Assembly (NCBI RefSeq): GCF_027580225.2
Contig: NC_073356.2
Span: 16,459,501-16,523,500 of the forward strand
DNA length: 64,000 bases
Source of the DNA: Misgurnus anguillicaudatus
Taxonomy: Eukaryota > Chordata > Actinopteri > Cypriniformes > Cobitidae
Reading direction: 5' to 3'
Positions 1 to 14,800 of this stretch are shown piece after piece. The notes under the pieces were generated by a model. It ran no database searches and was not told where the DNA came from. It saw only the letters and a list, made by a program, of their open reading frames with translations. The position numbers and the translations under genes were made by a program. Within the stretch, counting starts at the first letter, position 1. Each line of letters opens with the position of its first letter.

Positions 1-1239
1 TTTATGGTTTATAGAGGCCATCATAAGTTGGAAAATAAACAGCAATTGTGTGTCCGTGATTTGTTTTAAGAGATCAACCCTCACAAAATTGAACGGACTG
101 TCATTTTTTAAATAATTTATCAAATTAATGTTTCATGAGCTTTCAAGTGTAAAAAAAAATGTTAGCAAATAGTTGCTCAAAATGAAAGCTATTTCTCAAG
201 CTTATCTAACACAAGTGAAAAGGAGCAAGTCGTCACAGTCAGTGCTTGGTCACAGTGCTCATGCGAGAGCGACCGAGCGCAGAGCTTTCCAGAGATAACC
301 TATAATTAACCCAACAGCATCATTTGCTCTTATTCTACCTCACTAATCAAACTAAATGTGAAAATCATTATAAACAAATAGGTGTTATGCACTGTTTATA
401 GATCTTTAAACTATAAGCACTGATTAATGACTGTTCATGTTTTATAAACTCAAATAACTCAATGTTTAATGTTAAAAGTGCATTGTGTAACTTTATAAAT
501 GATCTCTTGATAGAAATGCAATATTACAATATTATCAGTGGTGTATAAAGACCTTACATAATGAACTGTATTGTTTTTATCTACATACATCGCGAGTCTC
601 CATACATGGAAGTTGTCATTTCGTGCTGCCCATAGACCGTAAAAAATATGGACGTAGTGTCTGTGACGTCACCCATAGGTTTGTGAAGAGCTTTTTTGAA
701 GCCAATAGTAGGCGATGCCTGCTGTCGCCATCTTGGCTGCTCAAATCACTCGCAGAAAACCAAAAATGTGTAAAGAGGTGGGACGTAGATGATGCTGAGA
801 TGGCTGATTGCTGAAACCACGCCCGCCTAGCTCGACTCTAGTGACAGCAGTGGCAGTTCACCAGTCACTCAAGTGGCCACGCCCCTTAATTATACAGTAC
901 TTTAAGGCTTAATATCATTTTAACGGAGGAGTTACAAAAAAATTCACCCCCTCACAGTTGTCATGAAGGGCAAACTTGGCCGTTCCAGGCTGTTAACATA
1001 TTGTTTCCTGCTGTAAAGTTGGATAGTTTAACATGGTGGGTCTATGGGAATTGACTTCCTTTTGGAGCCAGCCTCTAGTGGCCTTTCGATGAATTGCGGG
1101 TTAAGTCACTTCTGTATTGGCTTCATCAAAAAGATCGGAAGTTTGGTTGCCCCACTGGTGCTGCCATTTTATCTACAGTAGCCCTTAATGGACAAACTGC
1201 TCTATGGAGCACCTTTTGACACCTACGTTGTCTCATGTG

Positions 1240-1643
1240 GCATTCACACCAGATGCGGAAGAGCCGGAAAGCGCAAGTGATTTACATGTTAAGTCAATGC
1301 AAAGACGCGAATAGAGGCGGAAGGCGCGGTGCGGATGCCGTGTTCTGCACGAATTGAGCGTTGCCGCGGGAAACGCGCAAGTTGAAAAATCTGAACTTTG
1401 GCGAATATTCGGGCCGCCTTAACCAATAAGGAGCTTGCTCTAGTAGTGACGTGATTACAGGGAGTGAGCGGAGTCGCAGAAGCCCCTTCCATGATGCGAA
1501 TTTCCGTGTGAATGTCTCGAATGGCTAGAATTTCGCACGTGGCTTTCACGCACGAATGAAGCGAATAAACTCAGGATGTTGAAGCATCAAACTACGTGCG
1601 ATTAGCGTGTTTTTGCCGCCTCTACCGCGGCTGGTGTGAATGC
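1240..1643. mobile_element. Inverted-repeat MITE, relative of 13967-14756
   Basis: The ends are GCATTCACACCAG and CTGGTGTGAATGC. The CpG-rich interior shares the motif GAACTTTGGCGAA with the reverse strand of the element at 13967. No transposase is present and the target duplication is unclear. Confidence 0.7.
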
Positions 1644-1815
1644 ACAGTCAGACTCGCTATGCATTTTGAAAGGGAGAGGACTGAGCTGTTGGTTGCAATT
1701 CACAGTCGTACCTAGATGCCACTAAAAATGGGATCATGGCTTTTTAATCTTAAATGCATTACTTATTTTATCCCCAGAAATTTGTATTCAATAGCTGCAT
1801 TGGTATTGATATAAA

Positions 1816-2001
1816 TGTGACCCTGTCTGTGAAATTCAGGCTGAAGTCTCAAAGTCTTATTATGAGATTAGGAGCATCAAAGTTTGCTTTCAATCATTGA
1901 TATTTGACTCAGTCAATATTAAAGACATCAAGATTATATTATGTAGGATGACTTTATGTAAAACAAGTAAATTACAAAAAAAATTTACAGACAGGGTCAC
2001 A
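1816..2001. mobile_element. Short MITE, TGTGACCCTGTCTGT ends
   Basis: Terminal inverted repeats of about 15 bp (TGTGACCCTGTCTGT / ACAGACAGGGTCACA) bound 186 bp without coding capacity. Ends of the same general type occur near 6505 and 8013. Confidence 0.7.
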
Positions 2002-2730
2002 AATTATACTAGCTTTGATGCTACTTGTCATTGGTTAAATGGTGTTACCTGTTTCTGATTGATAGGGGTGTACCCTATCATTTCAGAGGCACATAAATAT
2101 TGGGTTTCATTCATGAAACATAAGAAGAATGAGTTTAAATGCAAATCATTTTTATTGTTTTATTGAAACAAAAAGGGCCAATTTATACAAGAATGGTTTT
2201 CTAAACGTTTTGTCATCACCAACCTGAAAATACAATATCAAAAATATCAAAATTCTCAGTGACACCTCAATAAAAGTGATGCGTAAGTCACATCTAGCCT
2301 GACCTACTTTCTCCAATACTCAATCATTCTCAAGAGCCAGCATTTTATCTCAATACGTTTCCCCAATTTTCTGCTGTTCCGCTTCAACTATAACCATTTG
2401 CGTTGGTGTGTAGCTCTAAACATAACCTTTCGAATATCAGTAGGTATGTATTCATACATTTTGTTTTGTTTGGCCTCGCTGCAGAATGAGATGTTATGTT
2501 CTTCAGGTGAAAAAGGCAGATAATGTTGTGTTTAGTCGAGATACAATAAGCCATTTCTGATAGCACTATGGATAATTCATGGCACTTTGGGATGCTTTCC
2601 AAACAGTCCTGCTTACTTTCTTATAAATAACATGTTAACATATTTACTGCAGTGGTTAATAATGCATCACTGATTTGTACATGACTGCCATATAAACATT
2701 ACACTGACAGTTTTCTCTTTTTTTCCCCAG

Positions 2731-2843
2731 AATGCCGTGTCCATGTATTGTCGCCTGGGGTTCGCTATCAAAAAGGGTCAGGTGATCAGCCCAGATCAGC
2801 TTCACCTCTCATGGAAGAGCGCCCCTTCGGTCAATAAACTCAA
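2731..2843 (+). CDS. fam91a1: FAM91A1 exon, first in window
   Basis: The acceptor is a pyrimidine-rich run ending in CCCCAG; the donor is CAA|GTATGT. The exon enters in phase 0 ([11 protein letters not shown]...) and leaves two bases of a Lys codon. It covers the end of the N-terminal winged-helix-like region, around human residue 298. Confidence 0.95.
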
Positions 2844-5800
2844 GTATGTTGTCTTTTATCTGCGGACATACCGGACATTAATAAATACGAAACAAAACAT
2901 TTGCTGCTGTGTATGATGGGGCTCTTCACACATACACAGGATTAAATAGGTGGTGCCACTTAACTTAGTTTTGACTGCTGGGTGTGCGGCATCGTTTTTG
3001 TAAAAATAAAAATAAATACCGCTCTATGGAGAAATCTGTTTGTACTGCTAAGATTTACAATTTGAAAGTAAAGCTTAGCAGCAAGATTATCAATGCATAC
3101 ATTATCATTGAAAGGAATGGCTCCCTGTCACAGCACATGTATGTGTGAAGTGCTGCTTGTTTTCGTTGTATTTTATCATGTAAGAATATGAATCCCCCCA
3201 TGTTTGGCTTTAAACAGGAGCACTATGGACCCCCAGAAGATGCTGCTCTCATGGGAAGGTGGCAGTCCAGTGATGGAGGCGGGTTCCTCAGCCACTGATA
3301 CTGACACCACCAGCCTGGAGGACCAGGGTGAGAGCGTGATCGCTTTCAATAAATCACACACAGCTTTTCCACTCAACCTTCAGACATCAACAGACTCTAC
3401 TGTGCCGTTTATTAACCATTAGTCTGGCTCATTCATGCGTACTTTATAATAATGGGGATTTAATTGACTCTGTGTGTTTTTCCATGTCATCCAGATACGG
3501 CTAGCGTGAGCAGTCTAAGTATTCCTGCGGCCCCAACTAAGAGGATTGCCTTTTTGTTCGACTCCACCCTCACCGCCTTCCTAATGATGGGCAATCTCTC
3601 CCCCGTGAGTGTTTCGCTTGCTTGGAGGATTCCTGTTTCATTGTCTGTAGATATTTGATACCGAATGTGCCTTTCAATGTGTTATAAAAGTACTTGGTGC
3701 TGTGTTTCTCAACACAGTGGAGGGTTGTGACCTAAACATTAAAGGGGTAGTTCACCCAAAAATTTAAATTGTCATTATTTACTCACTTTCATTTGAGTTT
3801 TGAACACAAAAAAATGGTGATCATAGATGGTAAGCACACATTTGACGTTACCCATTCAATTTCATAGTATTTGTTTTTCCTACTATGAGAGTTGATGGGT
3901 ATGCAACTGTGTGCTTAACATTATTATTCAAAATATTTTATTTTGTTTTCAAAATTCATACATGTTTTAAACAACATGAGGGTGAGTAAATGATAACTTA
4001 ATTTTTATTTTTGGGTAAATTGTCTCTTTAAGGGGGGATTAAATGTTTAGGGATTTTACAGATTTGATTATTAGTAATAGCGAATCATAGAATGGTTGAA
4101 GGGGACATTTCACACAACCTTTTTAAAATGTAAAATAAATCTTTGGTGTCCCCACAGTACGTATGTGAAGTTTTATCTCAAAAAACATATAGATAATTTA
4201 TTATAACATGTTAAAATTTACACTTTGTAGGTGTGAGCAAAACTGTGTCGTTTTGGGTGTGTCCTTTAAAGGTGCAGTGTGTAAATTTTAGCGGCATCTA
4301 GTGGCAAGGTTGCGAATTGCAACCAAAGGCTCAGTCCACTGCTCACCTCTCGCTTTTGAAACACATAGAGAAGCTACGGTAGCCACCACCGGACAAACAT
4401 GTCATCGCCGGATACAACTTAGTAAAAAAGTTTGTCCTTTAACTCTTTCACCGCCAGCGTTTTTAAAAAAAGTTGACAGCCAGCGCCAGCGTTTTTCATG
4501 ATTTTCACAAAAGTTTAATGCCTTCCAGAAAATGTTCTTCTTCAAATATATAAACATACAATATACCAAATGAAAGAACAGACCCTCTGCTTTCAAACAA
4601 AAAAAAACCGTTTCATCCTACCTTTAGTAGTTCTTTTGTAATCAGCTTTTGAATATGGGTAGGTTTCTGCAAAAACACCACATTTTGAGCAAAAAGCAGA
4701 GATCATTCCATTTTTGTTCCATTCAGAGCGATCTTTAAAACAGACATGGACATGCAGCAGCTTGTCATAGGGCAATACTTCCGGGTTTATAAAGTTGCGG
4801 AAGGGCGCCACCTGGTGGATAATAGCGGTATTGCGGAAAGACGGAAAATCTCGTCATTGGCGGGGAAGCGTTTTCTCTTAATTGACGAGATATCTCGTCA
4901 ATGGCGGGGAAAGAGTTAAGAGCTTTTGTAGAAACATGGTGGTCCATGTAAGGGGACCCTCGGTGTATGTAGATAAAAACGTCTCTTTCTAAGGTAATAA
5001 ACACATAAAGGTTCATTATGAAAGATCTTTATACACCTCTAATAAAATAGTTTTGTATATTATTTTGCATTTCTGTCAAGAGATTCTTCTAAAAATTACA
5101 CACTGCACCTTTAAAATGCAAATGAGCTGATCTCTGCACTAAATAGCAGTGCTGTGGTTAGATAGTGCAGATTAGAGGGCAGTGTTATCCCCTTCTGACA
5201 TCACAAGGGGAGCCGAATTTCAATGATCTATTTTTTTACATGCTTGCAGAGAATGGTTTACCAAAACTAAGTCACTGGGTTGTTGTTTTTCACATTTTCT
5301 AAGTTGATACAAGCACTGGGGACCCAATTATAGCACTTAAACAAGTCAGATTTTTAGGAAAAGTCCCCATTAAAATAGATTTTGAGTCTGCGATTTTCAA
5401 ATGCTTGACTCACACTGTCATTTGTACAAATACTAGTGAGTTGTTTCCACACATTTCCCCTCTACCTGTTTTCGTCTCAGAACCTAAAGAGCCACGCTGT
5501 CACGATGTTCGAGGTGGGGAAGTTGTCTGATGAGACCCTGGACAGTTTTCTCATGGAACTGGAGAAGGTAATGCTCCTATTATAAGACACAAAGGAGGCT
5601 GAGAGAAACGGCGGACAGGCGACTTCAGCCTCTGTGCTTGAAATGGAAATGATTACACAACACACGTTCGCATTTTTCTCATCTCTTTCACGCTCACAAA
5701 AGCATAAAGGCTATTGCATTTCTTTGATATCACTGCAGCCTGTAGTTATATTTTTGGTTCTCACAGTGATTGGCCTCTTTGTGTGATTATGCTGTTGATA

Positions 5801-8800
5801 AGGATGTTGTTATGTTGTAAGGTGGAGAGCACCGCTGAAGGAGAGGCTCAGAGATATTTTGACCACGCGCTGACCCTCAGGAACACCATACTCTTTTTGC
5901 GCTACAACAAAGATCTCACCCCGGATCAGGGCCCTGACTTACCAAATATAGGTATGTGACAGCATCTGAGCATTTATGTTTACTAGGGCTTAATGATATT
6001 GGGAAAATACTTGTTTTATGCTATATTATAGAAGCGCAAAGGTTAATGGGGTCAGTTACACATACTGATAAAATGTATAACTTGCAATGTACTGGATAAA
6101 AAGCATCTGCCGAAAGCATAAATGTAAATGTAAAATCTCTGATTTCAACCTGATTCAAATTCTTAATGTCATGTTAAAAAATATAAAAAAAATAACATAT
6201 TTGTGTTGAACTATAGGTGCATATTAGTTAAATTGATTAAATATTGTTTCTCCTCATGTTTCAAAAACCAGTTTGCTTTGATCATTTTAAACCATAGTTC
6301 ACTAAATTTTACTGCATTTAACGTTGAAATTATTTTAAATTTATGTATTTGGCAGATGCTTTTATCCAAAGTGACTTACAGTGAATTTAAGCTATACAAT
6401 TTATCAGTATGTGTGTTCCCTGGGTATCGAACCCACAACCTATTGTGCTACCTGCGCAATGCTGTACCTGCGCTACAGGAAACTGAAATTTTGAAAACAC
6501 ATTTGTGACTCTGGACCACAAAACCCAGTAATAAGTCGCACAGGTATATTTAGCAAAAGCCAACAAAACATTTTATGGGTCAAAATGACAATCTTTTTAA
6601 AATGCCTTTCAGACAAACACATTTAGAGTTGCTGTATTTTCCGGACTATAAGTCACACTTTTTTTTATAGTTTGGTAGGTCCTGTAACTTATAGTCAGGT
6701 GCGACTTGTATGTCAAAATGATTTCATATGAACCAAGAGAAACCATTTCCGTCTACAGCCACGAGAGTCCCCCCTATGCTGCTCCTTTATTTATTTAATT
6801 CAATGGATTCAGTGATGCGGAATGACTTTGGGACCTTTTTGTACTTGATTTGACTTGTCGTGTTAATTTTAACCTATTCAGCCTTCCCAGGTATGTTCTG
6901 TATGCTAGTGTGTTCAGTGAATAAATGTTACGTTAACATGTACGGACACCTATTCAGCCTGCTGTTCTGTGCTATTGTTTAGTTTCCAGATTAAATGTCT
7001 GTTTTTCGGCTTGGATTTTTGTGAAATAATTTTTCTAAATAAACGCGACGTATAGTCCACTGCGACTTATATATGTTTTTTCCTCTTCAAAACACATTTT
7101 CGACTGATGGGACTTATACTCCGGAGTGACATATAGTCCGGAAAATACTTAATTTTAGTAAATGTCCTTGCTTAAAATGGGAGAAAACAGGGATCAGGGA
7201 ACAACTTCTGACTTTGAAGCCCAAAAAAGTGCATTCATCTTTTGCGAGTAATCAATGCGATATTGTAAGACAAATATCAATTTTAAATTATATAAACTAT
7301 ACTTACTAGCTTCCGGTAACGACCCCATCTTGGAGATCACCTCACAATGGAGTCACTGCGTAACATATCCATGGCAACCAATGCTTACTACGCTAAAACT
7401 CTTCAAGATGGAGCCGTTACTGAGAGTTAGTTAATACTGTATATAAAGTTTGAAATCTGGATATTTTTCATACAAAGTCACATCGATTACCCGCAAAAGT
7501 CAATTTTTAACCCATTGGAGCCGTGTGGATTACCTGTGAATGATGAATGCACTTTCTTAGGAGTTTAAGTCAGGCCCTGATCTCTGTTATCTACCATTTT
7601 AAAAGCTTGGAAGAGCAAGGACATTTACTAAAACAACTCCAAATGTGTTTGTCTGAAGGATGATGGTCATATGTATCTCAGGGTGAGTAAATCATGGGGT
7701 AATTTTAAAAATATGTGGCTGGAGTTTCCTTTAAAGTAAAGATAATTTTTCATGAAGATATTTATATGAAAATTAGTTATCATTAGTAATGTGTTTCTAT
7801 GAACTTCATTTGGACAACTTTAAAGGCGATTTTCTTTATATGAAGATTTTTTTGCACCCTCAGATTCCAGATTTTCAAATACTGCAGTTTTATCTCAGAC
7901 AAATATTGTCCTATCCTAACAAACCATACATCAATAGAAAGCTTATTTATAGCTGTCAGATGATATATACATCTCAATTAAAAAAAGTTGACCCTATTGA
8001 CCCTGTTTCACATTTCAACACAGACATATAAAATATAACCCTAGTTTATACATTTTCAGTGAGATGAATTGCTGTCATATTGTTTAGTTTTGATGCATGT
8101 CACTATTAATGTCTTTATTTCAACTGTATCACTCAGAGACACTTAAATTTCTTCCAAATATAAAGCGGTACAAGTAGACACATGTTAGCATGTCCTGGTT
8201 GGCACTAATGTAGGTTTGTGTCTCTCTTTAGGCCTGCCTCTGGACCTTCTCCGCTGTGAGAGCCTGCTGGGATTGGATCCTGCCACCTGCAGCCGTGTGT
8301 TAAACAAGAACTACAAACTGCTAGTTTCCATGGCGCCGCTGAGCAACGAGATCCGACCAATCAGCAGCTGCACGCCTCAGGTAGCCCCAGCTCACCCGGG
8401 AGATTGTATTCAGACCGCAGGGAGGGAGGAGTGATCATTGGGACACACACACAATTGTGTGCTTGCTCAGTGAGCAGTCAGATCGCTGTCCTCTTGAGAG
8501 TATGATTCGAGCTAAATGGGTCTTTTCTGTGCCTCTGTTTTTTTTTACGAAAGTTACACCATGTAGGAAAAAATGTCTTTTTTGAAATGCTGTTTAGATT
8601 GTTTTCAAAGCCAGAATTTTCAAGAGATTTGTAAAAAAAAGTGATATTTTTTTAACTGAAGAATAATAAAACATTGACAGCCAGTTAAAATACATTCCTA
8701 TTTGTAGTTTATAAAATGTAAAACTGCAGCATGTGAGCTAAGAAAAAACGTAACGTTATCGTACAATGGTGTGAATGCTAATATAGTTATCGTTTTTAAC

Positions 8801-11800
8801 CCTGGAGTATTGTCAGTTTTTTCATGTGTACGTGAATGTGCGTGCATGGTTTAAACGCACAGCCTTGCAAAGTATAGTTTATTTGATTTATATGTATACA
8901 CAGACGTTCGACACATGGGCATTGCAACAAAATGCAATGTTGCAGTATGCGCACACTCTTCTGCTGACAACAATTGCGTCACACGCACTGTACGCAGACA
9001 GTACTTTCGCTTTAAGTGTGAATGGGCCTTAACCTCTTATGGAACGGCTGAAATACCACAAGGGGGCATATTTGTTCCTCAGACGTTGCACAATAAACGT
9101 GACATCCAAAAATATTCACTATAAATCGTGAATGAAAAGTGAGATTGGAACGAATGTCCGTTAATGAACTAATTGTATACATTATTTATATCGTAATTTG
9201 GTCAGAAACGTCAAGATTGTGAGATGAACAAATTGGATATTCCATTTCCTTGGACTTTTGGGGATTTATGAACAATTTGTTTTGGACAATTTCACCGAAG
9301 CGGATAAAGGGAAGATTTTGAAGGTAAGTAAATAACATAAATCAGCGCCGCCCGGTTCAGGTAACTAACAACTAGATTACAGTTTTATGACTGCTAGTAA
9401 AAATCATATTATGCTTTGTGTGTGCGCTTAATGGAATCCCGAAAGTCTAAGCTTTACAACGATGTGCCGCATAAGGGGCCAGTCACACCAAAAGCGCTTT
9501 AAACGCTTGCAAACGCAAGGCGCGACGCACTGCCTTTTTAAAAAAAGAGCAGTGCGACGCGGCTTTTCATATTGCTAAGCAACCACCGAGTCAGCTGTCT
9601 TGTCAATCAAATATTGAAGCGTGAACGCTCTTTTGCTGTTAACTGTCATATTAGCAGAAACTTTAAAAAGAGGACGCTTGCTCTGACCTTGTTTGAAGAT
9701 GAGAGGTGCACAAACACGCAAGAGAGAGTGAGCGAGTGAAGTCCGGTTGTTCAAAGCAACTGTAAACTTTCCTCACCACAACGTAAGGCCCGCCTCTCCC
9801 CTCATTCGATTGGACAATGGAAAGAAGCGAATGACGTCGGGCGCTTCTCCGCTCTCAGCGCTCCTTCAAAAACGTGTGCGCGGCAGGCGGCAAAAAACCG
9901 CAAGGCGCTCGGTGCGCATAAACAGCGCGCAAACGCGCCCTGCCCATAGAATATCATTCAAAAAAGGCACCTGCAACTGCCATAAACGCTTTTGGTGTGA
10001 CTGGCCCCTAACTATTCTGAAGATTGAATGCTTCAAAGTTACAATGACGTTTATGCAGCCTCATGTGCAAGGGAGGGGGTTCCTTATCAGGTTAACTCTA
10101 GGTTTCTGTATAGTTATTGTTCTTGGTGTGAACGCCATAAACTTTAACAGTGATGGTTGTTTGAAAATGGACACAGTTTTTATATAAAATTCATATTGTA
10201 TGGTTTGTCTGTCTTTCAGCACATTGGCCCAGCCATTCCTGAGGTTAGCTCCATCTGGTTTAAACTCTACCTGTACCACATCACTGGTCAAGGCCCTCCA
10301 TCACTGCTCCTATCCAAGGGCTCTAGGCTTCGAAAGCTACCTGATATATTCCAGGTCAGTTTTATTATGGTGAATTTAGTCATTTCACTTCACCTTCACC
10401 ATTGTTTGTAGGGTAAATAGTGCTTATTTAATTCTGTGTTTAAAAATGCTTAATACTCTTTTTTTCTACTCAGGTTTATGACCGGTTGCTTATTACATCA
10501 TGGGGTCATGACCCTGGGGTTGTCTCGACGTCTAATGTGCTAACAATGCTGAATGATGCCCTCACCCACTCTGCTGTGCTCATTCAGGTAATGGACAGGG
10601 ACACTGACCACCCATTAACATTATTCTCATACCTAGATGTATTAAAAGTTCACTTCACATCTCTTTTTAGGGTCATGGAATGCACGGGCATGGTGAGACT
10701 GTCCATGTGCCCTTCCCATTTGATGAGGAAGATCATAAAGCAGGTGAAATCACAGCACTCTGTTCATACATTGGCCTAAAAAGTATGTGGATACTTAAAA
10801 ATTTTGCCGTTGTAAGGGGCGGAAACCTTATACATTTAAAATTGTTACTTTTTAGGAAAAATGCTTGATTTATTTATTTAATTAAAGTTTGCAGGGCTCA
10901 ACGCAAAGAATTTTTTATACTGGCCCAGTCGGGCCAGAGGTTCAGGTTTTCACTTGCCCTGCCAAATTTTTCACTGGCCCCATTAAAAAAAATTCAGTGT
11001 CACATATTTCAAAATAATAATTCAAAAGTCAAATATAATTGTATACATATACAACAGACATGTTCCAACGAAAAAAGGCTCCCAACTTTTCTGCTTTACC
11101 TTTAAACTGACAGCAAACTGTGCAAAATATTGCATTGTTTCTTTCGTCGTGTTTTAGTAAATGTCTGCTTCCAAGATGTTAAATAATATACATTGATGAA
11201 AATATATTTTAGTGACTGAGGGTGAAGCACTGGCCCGATCAGGCAAGTGACGATACTTTTTATTGACCCAAACTTCTCTCATGCTTGCCCCAGGCCACCG
11301 GGCAGTCCTTTATGTTGAGCCCTGGTTTGGCTTTAATTTTTGGATATTTTGGCTTTTATTTGGTAAAAAACATTGCATGTGTCATAATATTATGAACTTT
11401 TTACTAAAATCAAGCTTAATGTCGCCATGAAACGGAAGTAGAAATTGTCTTACTTACCTCATGGAGACGTACATCTGAATAAAACAGCTTCTGAAATGAA
11501 AAAGGTAGGGCTGGACTTCGTTGCAATCTTTGCAATCTTTTCCCGGACCCTGCCCACCTGCCATACCATATGAGCGGAGAGAGATCGTTTCGAGGAGGGG
11601 ATTTGCGTTTTTGATTAAAGATTATGAGGGCACATACATTTTTTTTTAAAACAATAAAGCTCACAGATAAGTAATTTGTAAAAAATTTTCATTTCAAGTT
11701 CATTTCGACTTTAAATGCAGTTTCAAGTGTTTTGTCCATCATGAGAATATACAAATCGAATCAGTTGCAGTAAATGCATCACATGACCTCATAATTCTTG

Positions 11801-14800
11801 CTATGTGGGTGCTCAGTTTTATGTTATTAAAAATGAAGTGCTATGCACAGTACATAATTATAGTTTATTACTACACAAACATTTAAACGACCAGTTTTAT
11901 AGCATTACAAACAAGCAGAAACGGTCATAAATATGTGCGACACTTCGTTTATAATAAATCTGAGGTGAAGTTATGTAGTTACGAGGTTAAGTCACAAGCT
12001 CTTTTTAATACTTTTCAATTGTTAAATACCTGCAAAACCCACAGACAAATATAAAGGGTGATCAATTGTAGATTAAAAAAAATGAAATGATAAAGGTACA
12101 AGATTTCCACCAGAAAGAGAAAATGTACTAATGTATTAATTAACGTCATTGCATAACAGCAAAATGTTTATCCTAAATTAAGAGGCTTGTTTTTGGATAA
12201 GTCTAACCACTTTTAATGAGGATAATGCTTAAAAATGTTCCCATTGGGGTAAAGAGTGTTTTGAGCTCACATCCTCATTTAAGCACTCCACAATATCGTT
12301 CTAACCAACTGCTTTATTTTGTGTTACCTCTGATAGACTTCTCATATTCCAACATGTGTGGGCACAAAGCCCTTAAGATTCTGCGGGAAAAGGTGGATCT
12401 GGAGCACCAGTGTGGCTACATCACCATGCTGAACCCCAACAACAGACATCGCAGGCGACCCAGCGACGCCGACGGTGAGGCTAAGAGCTATTTCCAAGTT
12501 CACGCTATCCATTTAACCAATTACTGAAAGCCTGAACCGCCTGAGCATTGCCATTCTGGGCCGTATTGATAAATGCTCCAATTAGATTACGAAACGCTGT
12601 CCGGCCTTTCACCGCTGTGTTTTATTAGAGCAGATTTTTTGCTGTCTAATTCAATTAGTGTTTTAATTGTAGTCTACATGTTTGTTTGTTTGCATCACTA
12701 ATCAGACTGTAAGCTGTATGCTTCCCTCAGGGTCTCGAAGGAGCGTTAGATTCACTCTCTTTGCTTTCCTCACAGGAGACCCTGAGCTTAGTGGAGTGCT
12801 TGATGCCAATGGAAGCAATGAATCTTTTGAGCTGGTCACAGAGGAGAATAATGGAGACGGCAGCAAGAAACAGGGAACAGAAGGTGTGGACAAACTCAGA
12901 CTAATTTAACCTCTAATTATAAAACATGCTATACAGAAGAACGTGATGATGTTTGTGTCGGGATATAGAAAACTTCCCTGATTTCTTCAGGACGTTCCTG
13001 TTCTGCATGCACAGATTCCAGATGGGAAAGCCAAGTAATGATGTGACCAAGTAAATACCAGGTGCACAGAAAATTCTGTCTGTTCTTCTTCCCAGGATCC
13101 TCCAGTGAGGATGAATGGGTTCCTCTGGAGCTCTGCTTTGGGATGCCCCTCTTCAGCTCTGAGCTAAACCGCAAAGTGTGTGAGAGGATTGTCTCCCACA
13201 AACTGTGTGGCACAAACAGGTGATTACTAACACTGTTGGCTGCTTTAATTTATTGTGCATTTATGATGCTTGTGCATTGCAAGTTTAAATGCAGCTCATG
13301 TCCATCCATCCCTTATTGTTTCCTGTCCCTTTACCACTATCAGAAAGGTCATTGACAAAATAACTATCCAGTATCTCTGATACATACACACTATGCATGG
13401 GCTGGTATAAGATTCTGGCGATATGATAACCTTTAGCAAAAATACCACGGTTTCACAGTGTTGCGGTATTGCCATTGCAACACTAAAATGTATATATAAT
13501 AACACAGCTCATACCTTGAAGACGTTATCACAGAACATTTTAGTGGTTTTGAAACCTTGACTGTTTAAAACCTCGATATACCTTGAAACTGGTAACCGGC
13601 CCATGCCTAATACATACTGTACACTATTTATGGTACCAATTTGACTAAATATTATTTATAATCTGTTTTCTTGCAGTCTTCAAGAGTTACTACATTCCAG
13701 TCGAAAACTATCATTGAAGGTTCTCAGTTTTGTTCAATCATTCCAGGTAAATCTTCACCAGTTTAATGTTTTAAAATTGTCTTTCTTTTAGCTCTGTAAA
13801 GTCTTTTGGGGTTCACATGTTTATGGAAAACCTAATGGAAATATAAAAATATGAAATCCATAAAAAATATTGGGTTAAAAATAATCAGAAATTAATAAAC
13901 AATAAGTATATAAACAATCAGGCCCCTTACACAGAGCAGCTAAATTCGTTGTCACTTCACCTTTTATGCTGCGTTTACACCAACCGCGTTTCAGGCGTCA
14001 AAATTGCGTCTACCGCACCCAGTTTGCCGCTTAAACAGCTTGAATGCATTAAAAAAAGCAAGCATTTGACGCGCGTCAGGGGCAAAATCCGCTTCTTGTG
14101 GGAGGGGCAAGTGCTGTGCGGTTGTCTGTTTGCAAGATGACTGATGTTGATTGAGCATTTATCGAGAGAGTTACCGGTTTGTATTTGGTAACCTTACTAT
14201 AGGGGGAAAATAAACGGCGTGGGTCGATAAACGCACATGATTCAAAAGTGAAATGTGTATTTACAACTTACCAGTTGCCCGATGTCCTCACTGGCACTCT
14301 TCCAAGTGAGCTCCTTTTTATTCCTGTCTTTATAGAACTAAGAACTTGTGTCGTATAGCTCCTGGTGACTGCTTATGGACAATATCAAGCATTCCTTCAG
14401 GTTGAATGAGTGACTCCGGGCAGGGCTGCGCCCACAGCAAGCAGGTTCCTGATTGGTTAACGCAGCACGAAATTCCGCCAAAGTTCAAATTTTTCAATTT
14501 GGGCGTCAGCCGGCAATTTGCGTCAGACGCAAAATGCACAAAAAGCACCATTCGCGCGTACCGCGCCAGGCTCTCAATTTGCGCCATTTGCGCGAACTAG
14601 ACGTGCGAATGAGGCGGAATCGCGTCTTCCGCGCCGCACCAAATACCTAATCTGTGCCGCGAGACCTCCAGACGTGCATCAATGCGTCTTCACATTGACT
14701 TAACATTGAAATCACTCGCGCTTCACGCCTTTACCGTGGCTGGTGTAAACGCAGCATTAGAGCTTAAGTTTGTTTTGTACACACACAGTTCAGTAATTTA

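Larger units (their letters stand above)
1..2730 (+). other. FAM91A1 intron (partial), repeat-filled
   Basis: No exon is visible. About 480-630 and 1175-1220 resemble two parts of the 'gcggcatctag' TTAA repeat (compare 4270-5110), separated by a repeat carrying 'gggaattgacttccttttgg'. Bases 1240-1643 are an inverted-repeat element, and 1816-2001 is a small one with GTGACCCTGTCTGT / ACAGACAGGGTCAC ends. Confidence 0.6.

Noticed and set aside
6415..6440. tRNA-like B box on the minus strand
   Set aside because: No A box, acceptor stem or anticodon arm at tRNA spacing; it is part of a dispersed fish repeat.
9747..10187. 146-codon open frame
   Set aside because: It lies mostly inside the GC-rich MITE 9475-10008 and runs past its end into intron sequence.
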